Program-made: the position numbers and the translations under genes
Notes under the pieces: model-generated
The model's database searches: none
Seen by the model: the letters and a program-made list of their open reading frames with translations, nothing else
Told to the model about the DNA's origin: nothing
Shown here: piece after piece, positions 25,565 to 35,219 of the stretch
Position numbering within the stretch: the stretch's first letter is position 1
Layout: each line of letters opens with the position of its first letter
Origin: Halalkalibacter oceani
GTDB lineage: Bacteria > Bacillota > Bacilli > Bacillales > Bacillaceae_D
Direction of reading: 5' to 3'
Assembly (NCBI RefSeq): GCF_023715605.1
Contig: NZ_JAMBOL010000009.1
Span: 1 to 64,000 of the forward strand
Length of the DNA stretch: 64,000 nucleotides

Positions 25565-26770
25565 TTAAATCCGTACCTGCTTGCCCGATACGGACCATTC
25601 CTTTCTCCATCCAGCCTGGGCATAGAGCAAAATCGCAAAAGCGACTAAAGCAACGATTGAGCATGTAATAAAGCCGGTTGCATACGTGCCTGTTATGTCT
25701 TTTAATGAGCCGAGCACATTCGGCAGGACAAAGCCGCCGATTCCGCCGGCTGCTCCAACAATCCCTGTCACCATGCCAATCTCATTTTGAAAACGTTGCG
25801 GAACCAGCTGGAAGATCGCCCCATTTCCCATACCGAGACAACCCATGCCGACAAAGAGTATCGTTACGACGAGTGCCAGTGGCGGCAACAGGCTGACCGC
25901 GAACATGCAGAGCGCCACGCCCAAAAATAAAAATTGCAGCAGCTTTACTCCGCCGATTTTATCTGAGATCAGCCCGCCAACCGGACGGAGGAAGCTGCCC
26001 GAGGCGACGATGAGCGTCACAATGTCTCCAGCCCGTACTCCCGATACGCCATATTGACTGACGAAAAAGTAGCTCAGAAAACTGGTCAACCCGACGAAAC
26101 CGCCGAACGTCACACTGTACAGCAGACAGAAATACCATGTATCTTTTTCTTTGAAAACGGAGAAATACTGCTTTAACGGTTTCGGGGCCGGCTGATTTGG
26201 CGGCTCCTTCGCCATGAAAATGTATAAGCAGAGGACGATGCTCAACGGGATCAGCGCCAGCCCCATGACCCCGTTCCAGCCGACAACTTCAGCGAGACGC
26301 GGGCCAAACAAGGTCGCCAGCAGCGTTCCGCTGTTTCCGGCACCGGCAATCCCCATCGCAACACCTTGAAGATGGGGGGGATACCAGCGGCTCGCCATCG
26401 GCAGCGCCGCGGCAAAGCTTGCGCCGGCAACCCCAAGTAAAATTCCGATCATATAGAGCTCACTCAGTGTATAGCCAAATAACCAGCCCCATAATAGAGG
26501 AACCATCGTTACGATCATTCCGCCGATCGCTGTCTTTTTTGGCCCGAAACGATCTGTCAACACGCCCATAATGACCCGGAACAGCGATCCGGCTAAAATC
26601 GGGATGGCGACAATCATCCCGACTTGGCCGGCTGACAGATCAAAGTCAGCAGTCAAATAAACGCCCAGCGCCCCTAGTAACACCCAGATCATAAAGCTAA
26701 TATCAAAATATAAAAAAGCCGAGAAGAGCGATGGAGCATGCCCACTTTTTTTCAATTCAGAAAGCTTCAT
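25565..26770 (-). CDS. Nitrate/nitrite transporter, MFS NarK/NasA family
   Basis: About 401 residues with 12 predicted membrane helices. Family features: [15 protein letters not shown] in the loop 2-3 region, and the Gly-rich helices [23 protein letters not shown] and [18 protein letters not shown], the nitrate signatures of NarK proteins. Imports nitrate for the reductases encoded alongside. ATG at 26770 lies 8 nt after AAAGGAG. It has its own TnrA/GlnR-type promoter and terminator. Confidence 0.93.
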   Translation of the reverse strand: MKLSELKKSGHAPSLFSAFLYFDISFMIWVLLGALGVYLTADFDLSAGQVGMIVAIPILAGSLFRVIMGVLTDRFGPKKTAIGGMIVTMVPLLWGWLFGYTLSELYMIGILLGVAGASFAAALPMASRWYPPHLQGVAMGIAGAGNSGTLLATLFGPRLAEVVGWNGVMGLALIPLSIVLCLYIFMAKEPPNQPAPKPLKQYFSVFKEKDTWYFCLLYSVTFGGFVGLTSFLSYFFVSQYGVSGVRAGDIVTLIVASGSFLRPVGGLISDKIGGVKLLQFLFLGVALCMFAVSLLPPLALVVTILFVGMGCLGMGNGAIFQLVPQRFQNEIGMVTGIVGAAGGIGGFVLPNVLGSLKDITGTYATGFITCSIVALVAFAILLYAQAGWRKEWSVSGKQVRI

Positions 26771-26801
26771 TTCAAACACTCCTTTTCTTTATCATAGGCC
26801 C

Positions 26802-26853
26802 ATTATGCCAAAGCTTCTGGAGAATAACAGGATCCGTGTAACAATTTCTGACA
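26802..26853 (-). promoter_or_regulatory. TnrA/GlnR-type box and -10 of the nitrate transporter gene
   Basis: Box TGTCAGAAATTGTTACA (26837-26853, minus reading), a perfect TGTNA-N7-TNACA, and -10 CATAAT (26802-26807), 40.5 bp centre to centre. A weak -35, as usual for TnrA-activated promoters. Confidence 0.82.
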
Positions 26854-26895
26854 GTCTTTTCCTATATTTAAAATACTTCTTTTCAACCTGAAAAG

Positions 26896-26929
26896 AGAGG
26901 TTACCCCAAAAGGTATTGGAACAACCTCT
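26896..26929 (-). terminator. Hairpin after nasC
   Basis: AGAGGTTGTTCC / GGGGTAACCTCT with a CTTTTC tail on the minus strand, 26 bp past the nasC stop codon. Confidence 0.55.
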
Positions 26930-26954
26930 ATCGAGTTCCGGGATGCTGCCGGTA

Positions 26955-29093
26955 CTACTGATCGACCGCTGATATCTTCACCGCACTTACTTTAAAGCCC
27001 GGCATCCCACAGGACGGGTCAAGAGTGCCGGCTACCAGACGGTTGACATTTTGCGACTCCGTCCAATGCAAAGGCACAAAGACCGTATCCTTGCGAATGG
27101 TTTGCGACCATTTGCTTCTGACGACAATGCTGCCCCGCTCCGATTCGACCTTGACCAGGCTTTGATCGTTTATCTGAAATTTTTTGGCCGTCGCAGGATG
27201 GATTTCCATATACGATTCAAATTCACGCGCAGCCAGAGTCGCGCTTTTTCTCGTCTGCACGCCGGTTAAATAATGCGACATGATCCGGCCCGTCGTCAGG
27301 AAGAGCGGATACGTTTCCGATGTTTTCTCCTTGGCGATTTTCGCTGTATTGGACACCGGCACCATCCGCGCCTTTTTATCTGGATGAGCAAAACCAGCTT
27401 CAAATAAGCGCTCGGTTCCGGGATGCGTTTCGTCCGGACACGGCCATAGCAGACCTTTTTCCCGGCGCAACCGCTCATAGCTCATGCCGGAATAGTCGGC
27501 AATGCCACCACGCGACGCCACACATAGCTCATGAAAGACCTCCTCCGGTGACGAAAAGGAGAAATATTCGCCTTTACCGAGAGCGTCGGCGACTTCACAA
27601 ATAATCTTCCAATCATGCTTGACCTCGCCGCGTACCGGAAAGCTTGCTTCACGCAATAGGACCCGCCCTTCGACATTGGTCATTGTCCCTTCCGTTTCCA
27701 AATAAGAGGTCGTTGGCAAAATCAAATCGGCTAATTGCGCTGTTTCGGAAATAAACATATCGACCGCCACGAGGAAATCGAGCTTAGCCAATGCCTGTTT
27801 GACAAACTCGGCGCGCGGATGGGAGACAATCGGATTCGAGCACATCAGGAACATCGCCTTAATCTCTCCCTGATCGACCTTCTGTATCATTTCAAAAGCC
27901 GATACCCCTTTGCGTGGCAACTCATTGACATCAACTTTCCACACATCGGCGATATACTGGCGATCAGCTTCATTTTCAATCGAGCGGTAGCCTGGCAGCT
28001 GATCGGCTTTTTGCCCATGCTCTCTTGCCCCTTGTCCGTTTCCTTGCCCGGTCACCGCGCCGTAGCCGGAGTATTTCTTGCCGATCTTCCCTGTCGCTAA
28101 AAGAATATTAAGAAAATTGCGCACCGCACTTGAACCGTCCGTTTGCTGCTCCACTCCCCGAGCTGTAAAGATCATCCCCGACTCTTCTCTGGCAAAGACG
28201 GAAGCGGCCTTTCTGATTTGACTGAGCGGCACCCCTGTCATTTCAGCAATTTCATTAAGGTCGAGCGCCGAAACATACTCCCGTACTTCCTCAAAGCCGA
28301 CAACATGGCGCGCCAGAAAGTCTTCATCGATTAAATCTTCATCAAGGATCACCTTCAGAAAGCCGTTCGCCAATGCTGCATCCATTCCCGGCCTTACTTT
28401 CAAATGAAGGTCGGCCAGCTTTGTCGTCGCTGTTTCCCGCGGGTCGATGGCAATGATAAAGGCTCCGTTTTCTTTCGCTTTTTCAAAATACGGCATAATC
28501 GTCGGCTGACATTCCGCCATATTCGTCCCGGCCAAAATCAGGCATCTGGAATGGGGAATTTCCTGAATCGTATTCGTAAAGCCGCGGTCCATGCCAAATG
28601 TCTTCGCGGCAGCAGAGGCTGCGGCCGACATACATAAGCGGCCATTGTAATCTATATACCTCGTCCCGAGCGCGACACGGGCAAATTTCCCGAGTAAATA
28701 CGCCTCTTCATTCGTGATCGTCGCGCTGCCATAGACTGATAACGCATCTTTGCCATGTTGCGCCTGAATCGCCGTGAATTTTTCGCGAATCAGCTCCAGC
28801 GCTTCTTCCCAGGAAATCCGGACAAACTCACCGTTCACTTTGCGCAGCGGGTATTTGAGCCGCTCGGAATGAAGGGCGTGCTGATGGGCATGCATCCCTT
28901 TAATACACAGCCGGCCTTCTGACGTTGGATTATCGACACCGACTGTTTTGTATTTCTTACGTGTCACCGTCACCTGCTCGATTAGCTGCATTTTACACTG
29001 CATGCTGCAAAAAGGGCATTGCGATGGATAGACGGTTTCCTTTTCCACTTCCTGCTGCTTCGTTCGAAAATACCTTAATAGCATCTCAGTCAT
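26955..29093 (-). CDS. nasC: Assimilatory nitrate reductase catalytic subunit
   Basis: 712 residues. N-terminal [4Fe-4S] motif CPFCSMQC and GRLCIKG (residues ~25-65), molybdopterin oxidoreductase domain (SWEEALELIREKF, YGSATITNEEAYL), and C-terminal dinucleotide-binding domain (LTTGRIMSHYLTG, FVPLHWTESQNVNRL). Reduces nitrate to nitrite with Mo-bis-MGD. Partner electron-transfer gene nasB lies 41 bp upstream. ATG follows AAAGGATGAG. Confidence 0.95.
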   Translation of the reverse strand: MTEMLLRYFRTKQQEVEKETVYPSQCPFCSMQCKMQLIEQVTVTRKKYKTVGVDNPTSEGRLCIKGMHAHQHALHSERLKYPLRKVNGEFVRISWEEALELIREKFTAIQAQHGKDALSVYGSATITNEEAYLLGKFARVALGTRYIDYNGRLCMSAAASAAAKTFGMDRGFTNTIQEIPHSRCLILAGTNMAECQPTIMPYFEKAKENGAFIIAIDPRETATTKLADLHLKVRPGMDAALANGFLKVILDEDLIDEDFLARHVVGFEEVREYVSALDLNEIAEMTGVPLSQIRKAASVFAREESGMIFTARGVEQQTDGSSAVRNFLNILLATGKIGKKYSGYGAVTGQGNGQGAREHGQKADQLPGYRSIENEADRQYIADVWKVDVNELPRKGVSAFEMIQKVDQGEIKAMFLMCSNPIVSHPRAEFVKQALAKLDFLVAVDMFISETAQLADLILPTTSYLETEGTMTNVEGRVLLREASFPVRGEVKHDWKIICEVADALGKGEYFSFSSPEEVFHELCVASRGGIADYSGMSYERLRREKGLLWPCPDETHPGTERLFEAGFAHPDKKARMVPVSNTAKIAKEKTSETYPLFLTTGRIMSHYLTGVQTRKSATLAAREFESYMEIHPATAKKFQINDQSLVKVESERGSIVVRSKWSQTIRKDTVFVPLHWTESQNVNRLVAGTLDPSCGMPGFKVSAVKISAVDQ

Positions 29094-29133
29094 CGTCTCT
29101 CATCCTTTACTACGTATTTGTCTCTCCGACATC

Positions 29134-31485
29134 CTAGAAGGTTTTCGCCAATCTCGCTTTGATCTGTAAAGCATCCTGCTCCAAATTTCCGCTTAGCTGC
29201 TGCCTTAATTCCGGGGCAAACAGGACCTCACGAATGTGGAGCAAATTGACCCGGTTGATCCAATCCCAGGTCCGCTCGCCATACTTGGCCGTTTCCCGGT
29301 AATATTGAACGAAGGCAATCACCAGCTCGCAAGCTTCCTCTGCCGTCTCCACGACAGAAAGCAGCTGCCCCTGGCGGACATGTCTCCCGCTGCTGCCGCC
29401 GACATAGAGTTCCCAGCCGCGGGCGAATTGGATGATCCCTACATCTTTCGTAGTAGAACCGGCTCCGTTATGACTGCAAGCTGACACGCCTACTTTCAGC
29501 CGGTGGGGCGCCGGCACTGAATCCATTTTCTTCTCAATCTCGACCGCCAGCTCCAGCGCCCGTTCCTTTTCACACGTACAAGCTGTTTCCCCAAGGCAGG
29601 TTTTTATCGTATGCCCCCTGTTGCCGGCTGCGCTTCTCAATGGCAAGTCCAGCTCACGCCAAATAGCCTCCAGCTGTTCTTTCGGAATGCCGTACAAATG
29701 AATTCGCTGCTCACTCGTCACGGCAACGTTCGGAATGCGGTGCTTCTCAGCAATATCAGCGATTCTTCGCAGCTCATCAGCATTTGTTATCCCCCCGTAC
29801 ATTTGCGGCGTGATCGCATAGGTGCCATCGCTCTGCACAACCGCATTCATCCTCTCATTCAGGAAAAGCGCTTCCTGCTCTGCTTCATATTCGGGATAAA
29901 TCATCCCAAGGTAATAATGCAATGCCGGCACACATGTCCGGCAACCGTCTTTCGTTTTCCAGCCAAGCTGCTCGATCACGTCATGAACAGAGCTTAGTCT
30001 ACGGATCTGCATCTCTTGGACAATCTCTTCATCAGTCAGCGTTGTACAGGCGCACATCGCCTCTTTTTCGACGACTTCATCAAAGTCCTCACTTTGGATA
30101 TAAGACAGCAGCTCGGAGACAAGCAGTTTACAGCCCCCGCATGCACTGGACGCCTTTGTACAGTTTTTAATTTCTTCGACACTCGCCAGCTCATGCGACT
30201 GACAGGCTTCAATAATTGCGCCCTTTGACACGGCATTACACTGACAGATCAGCTCCGTCTGCTCCATCGTCACTACTTCCGGTTCCGCGCCAGTGCTTTG
30301 CAAAAGCAGCTGCTTTTCTTCATCGGTGATCACTTTCTGCTTGGCTATCATATCCAACAGCTTATTGCTCGCCTTCGTATCGCCGAACATGACGGCGCCG
30401 ATCACTTTCTCATCGCGCAGAACAATTTTTTTGTATGTCTGGGCCAGTTCATCAACGCTCATCATCGTTTTTGCCGGCGCATCGGCCTGAAAATTCCCGG
30501 CCGAAAAGACATTCACCCCTGATATCTTCAATTGTGTTGCAAGAGTACTTCCTTCGTATCCGGCTGTCTCTTTGGCGCATAGATGGGCGGCCAACACTCT
30601 TCCCTGTTCATAAAGCGGCTTAACAAGGCCGTACACCATTCCGCGATGCTCGACACATTCTCCAACGGCATAAACATCAGGCACGCTCGTCTGCAAGTAA
30701 TCATTGACGAGGATCGCCCGGTTCGTTTCAATCCCGCTTTCTTTTGCCAGCTGGACGTTAGGACGGACGCCAACTGCCATAACGACCATATCTGCTTCCA
30801 GCGCTGTGCCATCGGTAAATCGAAGCCCTTCCACCCGTCTGGCGCCGATGATCTCTTCCGTCGTCTTCTCCAACAAAAACTTCATCCCCTGGCTTTTCAG
30901 CTCCTGTTCAAGCATTAGCGCGGCGGTTGGATCAAGCTGTCTTTCCATCAAATGATTGGCGATATGAACGACATTGACCTCCATCCCGAGATTCAGCAAC
31001 CCTCTGGCGGCCTCCAAACCGAGCAGCCCTCCACCGATGACAGCCGCTTTTTGATAATTGCCGGCGATCTCGATCATCTTTTGACAGTCCTCAATCGTCC
31101 GAAAGCTGACAACTCCTTCCTTGTCAGCTCCGGGAATCGGCAGCATAAACGGAACGGAGCCTGTCGCGATAATCAGCTTGTCATAAGAAACCTTTCTGTT
31201 GCGATCCGCGCTCACTGTTTTTTCGACCGTGTCGACCTGAATGACCGTTTCCCCCGCATAAAGACGAATATCGTTGCGCTCATACCAGGCGCGGTCATGC
31301 AAGGTAATATCATCAACCTTCGTATCTCCTTGTAAAACGGTCGATAGCATAATGCGGTTATAATTATAATGAGGCTCACTGCCGAATACAGTCATCTCAT
31401 ACAAAGATGGGTTTACCTTCAGGATTTCCTCCATGCAATTTATCCCTGCCATGCCATTTCCTATTAAGACCAGCTTTTGTTTCAT
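29134..31485 (-). CDS. nasB: Assimilatory nitrate reductase electron-transfer subunit
   Basis: 783 residues. Same plan as NirB (FAD domain LVLIGNGMAG, NAD domain AVIGGGLLGLEAA, two BFD [2Fe-2S] domains, nitrite/sulfite-reductase-like C-terminus), but the siroheme domain is degenerate: TCLGETAC is kept while ACPRNC has become ACSHNG, losing the ligand Cys. This fits NasB, which passes NAD(P)H electrons to NasC rather than reducing nitrite. First gene of nasB-nasC; SD GAGGGGG upstream. Confidence 0.92.
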   Translation of the reverse strand: MKQKLVLIGNGMAGINCMEEILKVNPSLYEMTVFGSEPHYNYNRIMLSTVLQGDTKVDDITLHDRAWYERNDIRLYAGETVIQVDTVEKTVSADRNRKVSYDKLIIATGSVPFMLPIPGADKEGVVSFRTIEDCQKMIEIAGNYQKAAVIGGGLLGLEAARGLLNLGMEVNVVHIANHLMERQLDPTAALMLEQELKSQGMKFLLEKTTEEIIGARRVEGLRFTDGTALEADMVVMAVGVRPNVQLAKESGIETNRAILVNDYLQTSVPDVYAVGECVEHRGMVYGLVKPLYEQGRVLAAHLCAKETAGYEGSTLATQLKISGVNVFSAGNFQADAPAKTMMSVDELAQTYKKIVLRDEKVIGAVMFGDTKASNKLLDMIAKQKVITDEEKQLLLQSTGAEPEVVTMEQTELICQCNAVSKGAIIEACQSHELASVEEIKNCTKASSACGGCKLLVSELLSYIQSEDFDEVVEKEAMCACTTLTDEEIVQEMQIRRLSSVHDVIEQLGWKTKDGCRTCVPALHYYLGMIYPEYEAEQEALFLNERMNAVVQSDGTYAITPQMYGGITNADELRRIADIAEKHRIPNVAVTSEQRIHLYGIPKEQLEAIWRELDLPLRSAAGNRGHTIKTCLGETACTCEKERALELAVEIEKKMDSVPAPHRLKVGVSACSHNGAGSTTKDVGIIQFARGWELYVGGSSGRHVRQGQLLSVVETAEEACELVIAFVQYYRETAKYGERTWDWINRVNLLHIREVLFAPELRQQLSGNLEQDALQIKARLAKTF

Positions 31486-31618
31486 TTATAAACCCCCTCA
31501 TCATCGAAGCTGCTGAAAAAGAAAGTTTTTTCAGTGGCCTCTCATCCTCTGGGCTGATTATCAGCTCTGCCACGTCAATTAAAGTCATATTAAAATTACT
31601 TCTTATCTAGTCATTTTC

Positions 31619-31670
31619 ATTTTAGTAATAATAACGGTTCAATTCCTTAACCATGTCAGATGTGCTGACA
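31619..31670 (-). promoter_or_regulatory. TnrA/GlnR-type box and -10 of nasB-nasC
   Basis: Box TGTCAGCACATCTGACA (31654-31670, minus reading), perfect match and itself a near-palindrome. The -10 TAAAAT (31619-31624) has its centre 40.5 bp from the box centre. The leader to nasB (31486-31618) contains no gene, but has a short hairpin-like CTGAAAAAAC..GTTTTTTCAG-type stretch near 31509-31533. Confidence 0.82.
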
Positions 31671-31699
31671 AAGAATTCTTTGAAACCGCAACAAAAACA

Positions 31700-31851
31700 G
31701 GGCTGGAAAAAAGGTTGTTTTTTCACCTTTTTCCCAGCCCCTAAGCAATGAACGGAACGGCCCCAATCTATTAAAGCCCGCTATGAGTCGCTTTCTCACA
31801 ACGGGCTTTTGGCGAGTGACGCTATGGCAAGCTAACTAGTTTTGTCTCTTC
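31700..31851. repeat. Compound intergenic repeat, copy B (inverted relative to copy A)
   Basis: Reading the minus strand it has the same order as 17466-17624: GAGACAAAACTAG, hairpin AAGCCCG..CGGGCTT (31773-31809), CCGTTCCGTTCATTGCTTAG, hairpin GGGCTGGGAAAAAGGT..ACCTTTTTTCCAGCCC (31700-31740). The first block contains the stop codon of the LysM gene. Confidence 0.85.
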
Positions 31852-32384
31852 CTCTTAACGCCAATCGGATTCTCCATTTTTTTATGGAGACATCGGGGAA
31901 GGAGTAACGCATAGCCCGGATAAATCACGTCACCCGAGAAGCTATGCCTGTTTGCATTCGCATGCAGCAGCGCCGACACAGGAAGATCGCGTCTCTCGGC
32001 AATCCGCCATAAGGAATCCCCTTCTTCCACGATTTCAATTTGCACCGGCAATTCCAGCAATTGATTGGCGACGATTTTGTTTATATCGCTCAATTGCGGA
32101 TTAAGCGCCTCCACTGCCTGAAGATCAAGACCGAACGAACCTGCGATCGAAGGAAGGGTTTCACCCGGCTGGACAAAATAAAGTACCTGTGCCTGCGGGG
32201 TAAAGGAATAAGGTACGATCAGCTGTCTTCCCTCATACAGAAGCTCTGGATCTGTAAAGGGAGGATAAAGGGAATTCAGCTGCTCTATTTCGTCAACCGT
32301 ACTTCGAAGCATCGTCGCAATACCAAATACCGTATCATTTATCTTCACTGTATAAACAAAGTAAGTTCCTTCGTTTGCCAGCAC
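31836..32384 (-). CDS. Triple-LysM protein without signal peptide
   Basis: 182 residues made of three consecutive LysM repeats: YTVKINDTVFGIATMLRS (~11-57), YFVQPGETLPSIAGSFGL (~69-113) and EIVEEGDSLWRIAERRDL (~116-160). No signal peptide or membrane segment is visible; LysM proteins of this kind in spore formers are often spore-coat or cortex associated, which is inference here. GTG start after GAGGGGGA. The last six codons are part of the compound repeat copy B, so the C-terminal KRKRQN may have been acquired with it. Confidence 0.8.
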   Translation of the reverse strand: MLANEGTYFVYTVKINDTVFGIATMLRSTVDEIEQLNSLYPPFTDPELLYEGRQLIVPYSFTPQAQVLYFVQPGETLPSIAGSFGLDLQAVEALNPQLSDINKIVANQLLELPVQIEIVEEGDSLWRIAERRDLPVSALLHANANRHSFSGDVIYPGYALLLPRCLHKKMENPIGVKRKRQN

Positions 32385-32453
32385 ATCACTTCCCCCTCGT
32401 ACCCGAATAACCCCTCTTGTATACTATTGGCCGAGGCGAAAAGATGTGCCTAC

Positions 32454-34586
32454 CTATATCTGATCGCTGTTCTTTTTTCGATTCAGCAGGCGCAAGCCAT
32501 TCCCTGTCACAAGCAAGGTCGCCCCCATGTCGGCCAGAATCGCGATCCAGAGAGTCAGCCAGCCCGGAACGACCAGCAGCAGCGCGAGCAGCTTCAACCC
32601 GAGTGAAAAGGCGATATTCTGCTTAATAATTCGCAATGCTTTCCGGCTAAGAGAAATCAAGTAAGGCAGCTGCTTCAAATCATCACTCATCAAGGCGACA
32701 TCCGCTGTTTCGAGCGCCGTATCGGTACCAGCTCCCCCCATCGCGATTCCGACCGTCGAAGCGGCCAATGCCGGCGCATCATTTACCCCGTCACCGATCA
32801 TCGCGACTCGCTCATGCTCATTTCTTAATTGCTTCATATAGGCCAGCTTATCTTCAGGTAAAAGCTCGGCTTGAATCTCCTTCACACCAACCTGCCTGCC
32901 GACCGCTTCAGCCGTAAGCCAATTATCCCCCGTAAGCATCACGGTCCGTGATATTCCAAGCTGATGCAGGCGCTCAACTACTGTTTTGCTTAGCTCCCTC
33001 ACTTCATCAGCGACCGCAAATAGAGCAAATACTTCTTTCTCCGTTCCGAAGAGCATCACGGTTTTCCCCTGTCTCTGAAGCCGGAAGACTTCCTCTTTTA
33101 TTTCAGCACTGGCCTCAGGAAACAGCAGAAGATTTCCAATCTGGTATGTCACTCCGTCAATGCTGCCTTTAATCCCTTTTCCGGTCAAAGAGACAAAGTC
33201 ATTGACCTCCACTTCATGATATGGAACCTGCTCCTCATCCGCCTTGCGGATGACTGCTGATGCAAGCGGATGAGCGGAGCGTGACTCCAAGGCGGCGATG
33301 GCAGCCAGAGCTTCTTTGTCCGTATAATCTTTGTCGCAGGTAATCAAATCCGTCACATGCGGGCTGCCTTTCGTTAACGTTCCCGTCTTGTCAAAAGCAA
33401 TGGCCTTTAAGCCACCCAGCTCCTCTAAATAAACTCCGCCTTTGATCAATACTCCATTCCTCGCCGCATTGCCGATTGCCGTCACAATCGCCACCGGAGT
33501 GGAAATAACGAGCGCGCATGGACAGCCAACGACAAGGACGGCCAATCCTTGATAAATCCATGTCTCCCAGCTTGCTTGGAAAAACAATGGCGGGATCAGC
33601 GCAATGAACAAAGCAACGAGCATAATCGCCGGTGTATAATATTTGGCGAATTTATCAATAAAAGCTTGAGATGGAGCGCGCTCGGCCTGCGCTTCTTCAA
33701 CGAGATGGATGATCTTTGAAATCGTCGTATCCTCGACGCGCTTTGTCACCTCTACTTCAAGCAGTCCTTCCTCATTTAACGTTCCGGCAAACACTTCATC
33801 CGCTGCGTGCTTTTCCACAGGAACGGATTCTCCGGTAATGGCTGCCTGATTGACCGAGGAACGGCCGCTAACGACGGTTCCATCCATAGCGATTTTCTGT
33901 CCGGGGCGCACGATCATCCGATCGCCAATTTGAATGTCGTCAACAGACACCAGCACCGTCTCCCCGTTCCGCTGAATCAATGCTTCTTTTGGCGCGATGT
34001 CCATCAACGAACGGATCGATTGCCGCGCCTGATCCATGGAAAACCGTTCCAACGCTTCACTGATCGCAAACAGGATGACGACAATCGCTCCTTCCGTCCA
34101 TTCACCGATAATCGCCGCTCCAATAACCGCGATCGTCATCAATGTTTTCATATCAAATTGTGCTTTCATTAAATTCGCCAGGCCGACTTTAAAAAGCGAA
34201 TAGCCGCCGACGACAATCGCTACGAGAAAAGCGGCGATAACCGCTCCGTTTCCTTCTCCAAGCATTGATTGGCCGATGATGCCAAGCACAAGGAAGATCG
34301 CTGAAATAAACACATGAATATGCTTTTTGAGGAAGGAAAGAGGTGTTGTCCGTTCTACTTCTGCTCTTGTTTCGTGCTCTGGCGTCAGCTTCAGCTGTTC
34401 AAACGCGCCGGCTTTTTCGAGCTGCTCAAGCGTTGCCTCTCCATAGACGGATATTTTCGCAGCGCCGAAATTCACCCTCGCCTCGTGTACGCCCTCAAGC
34501 TCCTTGACATTGCGCTCAAACTTGCCGGCGCAATTTATACATGTAAAGCCTTCTACCCGGTACACTTTCTTTTCCGCTTCATTCAC
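32454..34586 (-). CDS. cadA: P1B-type heavy-metal ATPase (CadA family)
   Basis: About 710 residues. N-terminal metal-binding domain [12 protein letters not shown], phosphatase TGES, ion site CPC in [11 protein letters not shown], phosphorylation [16 protein letters not shown] and [10 protein letters not shown]. Exports Cd2+, Zn2+ or Pb2+ in characterised CadA proteins. I start at GTG 34586 ([11 protein letters not shown]), which follows GAGGTGGGG and overlaps the cadC 3' end; a longer reading to 34769 would run through cadC and lacks support. Confidence 0.92.
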   Translation of the reverse strand: MNEAEKKVYRVEGFTCINCAGKFERNVKELEGVHEARVNFGAAKISVYGEATLEQLEKAGAFEQLKLTPEHETRAEVERTTPLSFLKKHIHVFISAIFLVLGIIGQSMLGEGNGAVIAAFLVAIVVGGYSLFKVGLANLMKAQFDMKTLMTIAVIGAAIIGEWTEGAIVVILFAISEALERFSMDQARQSIRSLMDIAPKEALIQRNGETVLVSVDDIQIGDRMIVRPGQKIAMDGTVVSGRSSVNQAAITGESVPVEKHAADEVFAGTLNEEGLLEVEVTKRVEDTTISKIIHLVEEAQAERAPSQAFIDKFAKYYTPAIMLVALFIALIPPLFFQASWETWIYQGLAVLVVGCPCALVISTPVAIVTAIGNAARNGVLIKGGVYLEELGGLKAIAFDKTGTLTKGSPHVTDLITCDKDYTDKEALAAIAALESRSAHPLASAVIRKADEEQVPYHEVEVNDFVSLTGKGIKGSIDGVTYQIGNLLLFPEASAEIKEEVFRLQRQGKTVMLFGTEKEVFALFAVADEVRELSKTVVERLHQLGISRTVMLTGDNWLTAEAVGRQVGVKEIQAELLPEDKLAYMKQLRNEHERVAMIGDGVNDAPALAASTVGIAMGGAGTDTALETADVALMSDDLKQLPYLISLSRKALRIIKQNIAFSLGLKLLALLLVVPGWLTLWIAILADMGATLLVTGNGLRLLNRKKNSDQI

Positions 34587-34959
34587 GCACCCCCACCTCT
34601 CTTCCATGTACGACAGCTGTCGTGACAAGCATTTCGACATGGTCATCATCCAGCGAATAAAAAACAAGCTTGCCTTCCCTTCGGCTTTTGCAAATGCCGA
34701 GGCTGCGCAAATGCCGTAAATGATGGGAGACGGTCGCCACCGTCGCTCCAATAATCGTCGCGACATCACAAACGCACAGTTCCTCCTCCTGACAGAGGGC
34801 GTAGGCGATTTTCAAACGGGTTTCATCAGCCAGAGCTTTAAAAATCCCGGCAACCGGGCTAAGATTCTCCGCTTCTATCATAGAGGAGACTCGTGTCACC
34901 TTCTCCTCGTCATAGCAAAACACATCACATGTATCTACCTGATTCTTCACTTTCGTCAT
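34579..34959 (-). CDS. cadC: ArsR/SmtB-family metal repressor CadC
   Basis: 126 residues. Strongly like CadC: N-terminal [13 protein letters not shown] provides the two Cys of the alpha3N site, ELCVCD gives the next pair, and [14 protein letters not shown] is the recognition helix. Represses cadCA until Cd/Pb/Zn binds. Its 3' end overlaps cadA by 8 bp. The operator is at 34974-34989. Confidence 0.94.
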   Translation of the reverse strand: MTKVKNQVDTCDVFCYDEEKVTRVSSMIEAENLSPVAGIFKALADETRLKIAYALCQEEELCVCDVATIIGATVATVSHHLRHLRSLGICKSRREGKLVFYSLDDDHVEMLVTTAVVHGREVGVRE

Positions 34960-34973
34960 TCTTCATCCCTCAT

Positions 34974-34994
34974 TCAAATGATCATTTGATTATA
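34974..34994 (-). promoter_or_regulatory. cadCA promoter -10 and CadC operator
   Basis: Perfect palindrome TCAAATGATCATTTGA (34974-34989), like known cadO (TCAAATA-n-TATTTGA), abutting the -10 TATAAT (34989-34994). Confidence 0.82.
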
Positions 34995-35160
34995 GTCTAT
35001 GCCAGCAATCGAAAAACGTCAATCAACATCCGGTAAAAGGGCTCTGCGTGAGGGGCAGCAACTGGAGAAGGATAATGGCTCTGCATACTGCACACATTGC
35101 TTCAGGATTGTTCTGAAATTTCGGGACAAGCCTGCAAAAATTTAAAAGACAATATTTCGC

Positions 35161-35189
35161 TTGCATTGCTACTTATGTTAAGTTATAAG
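35161..35189 (+). promoter_or_regulatory. Promoter of ppaC
   Basis: TTGCAT (35161-35166), 17-bp spacer, TATAAG (35184-35189), 31 bp before the ATG. Confidence 0.7.
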
Positions 35190-35219
35190 ATGTAGAAGTT
35201 TACATAAAGGAGTGTTATT

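Noticed and set aside
29134-31485. Second functional nitrite reductase
   Set aside because: One siroheme/cluster cysteine is replaced by glycine and it adjoins nasC, so NasB is the better call.
34587-34769. N-terminal extension of the CadA-type ATPase
   Set aside because: It reads through cadC in another frame, has no metal-binding motif, and a well-placed GTG with a good ribosome binding site lies at 34586.
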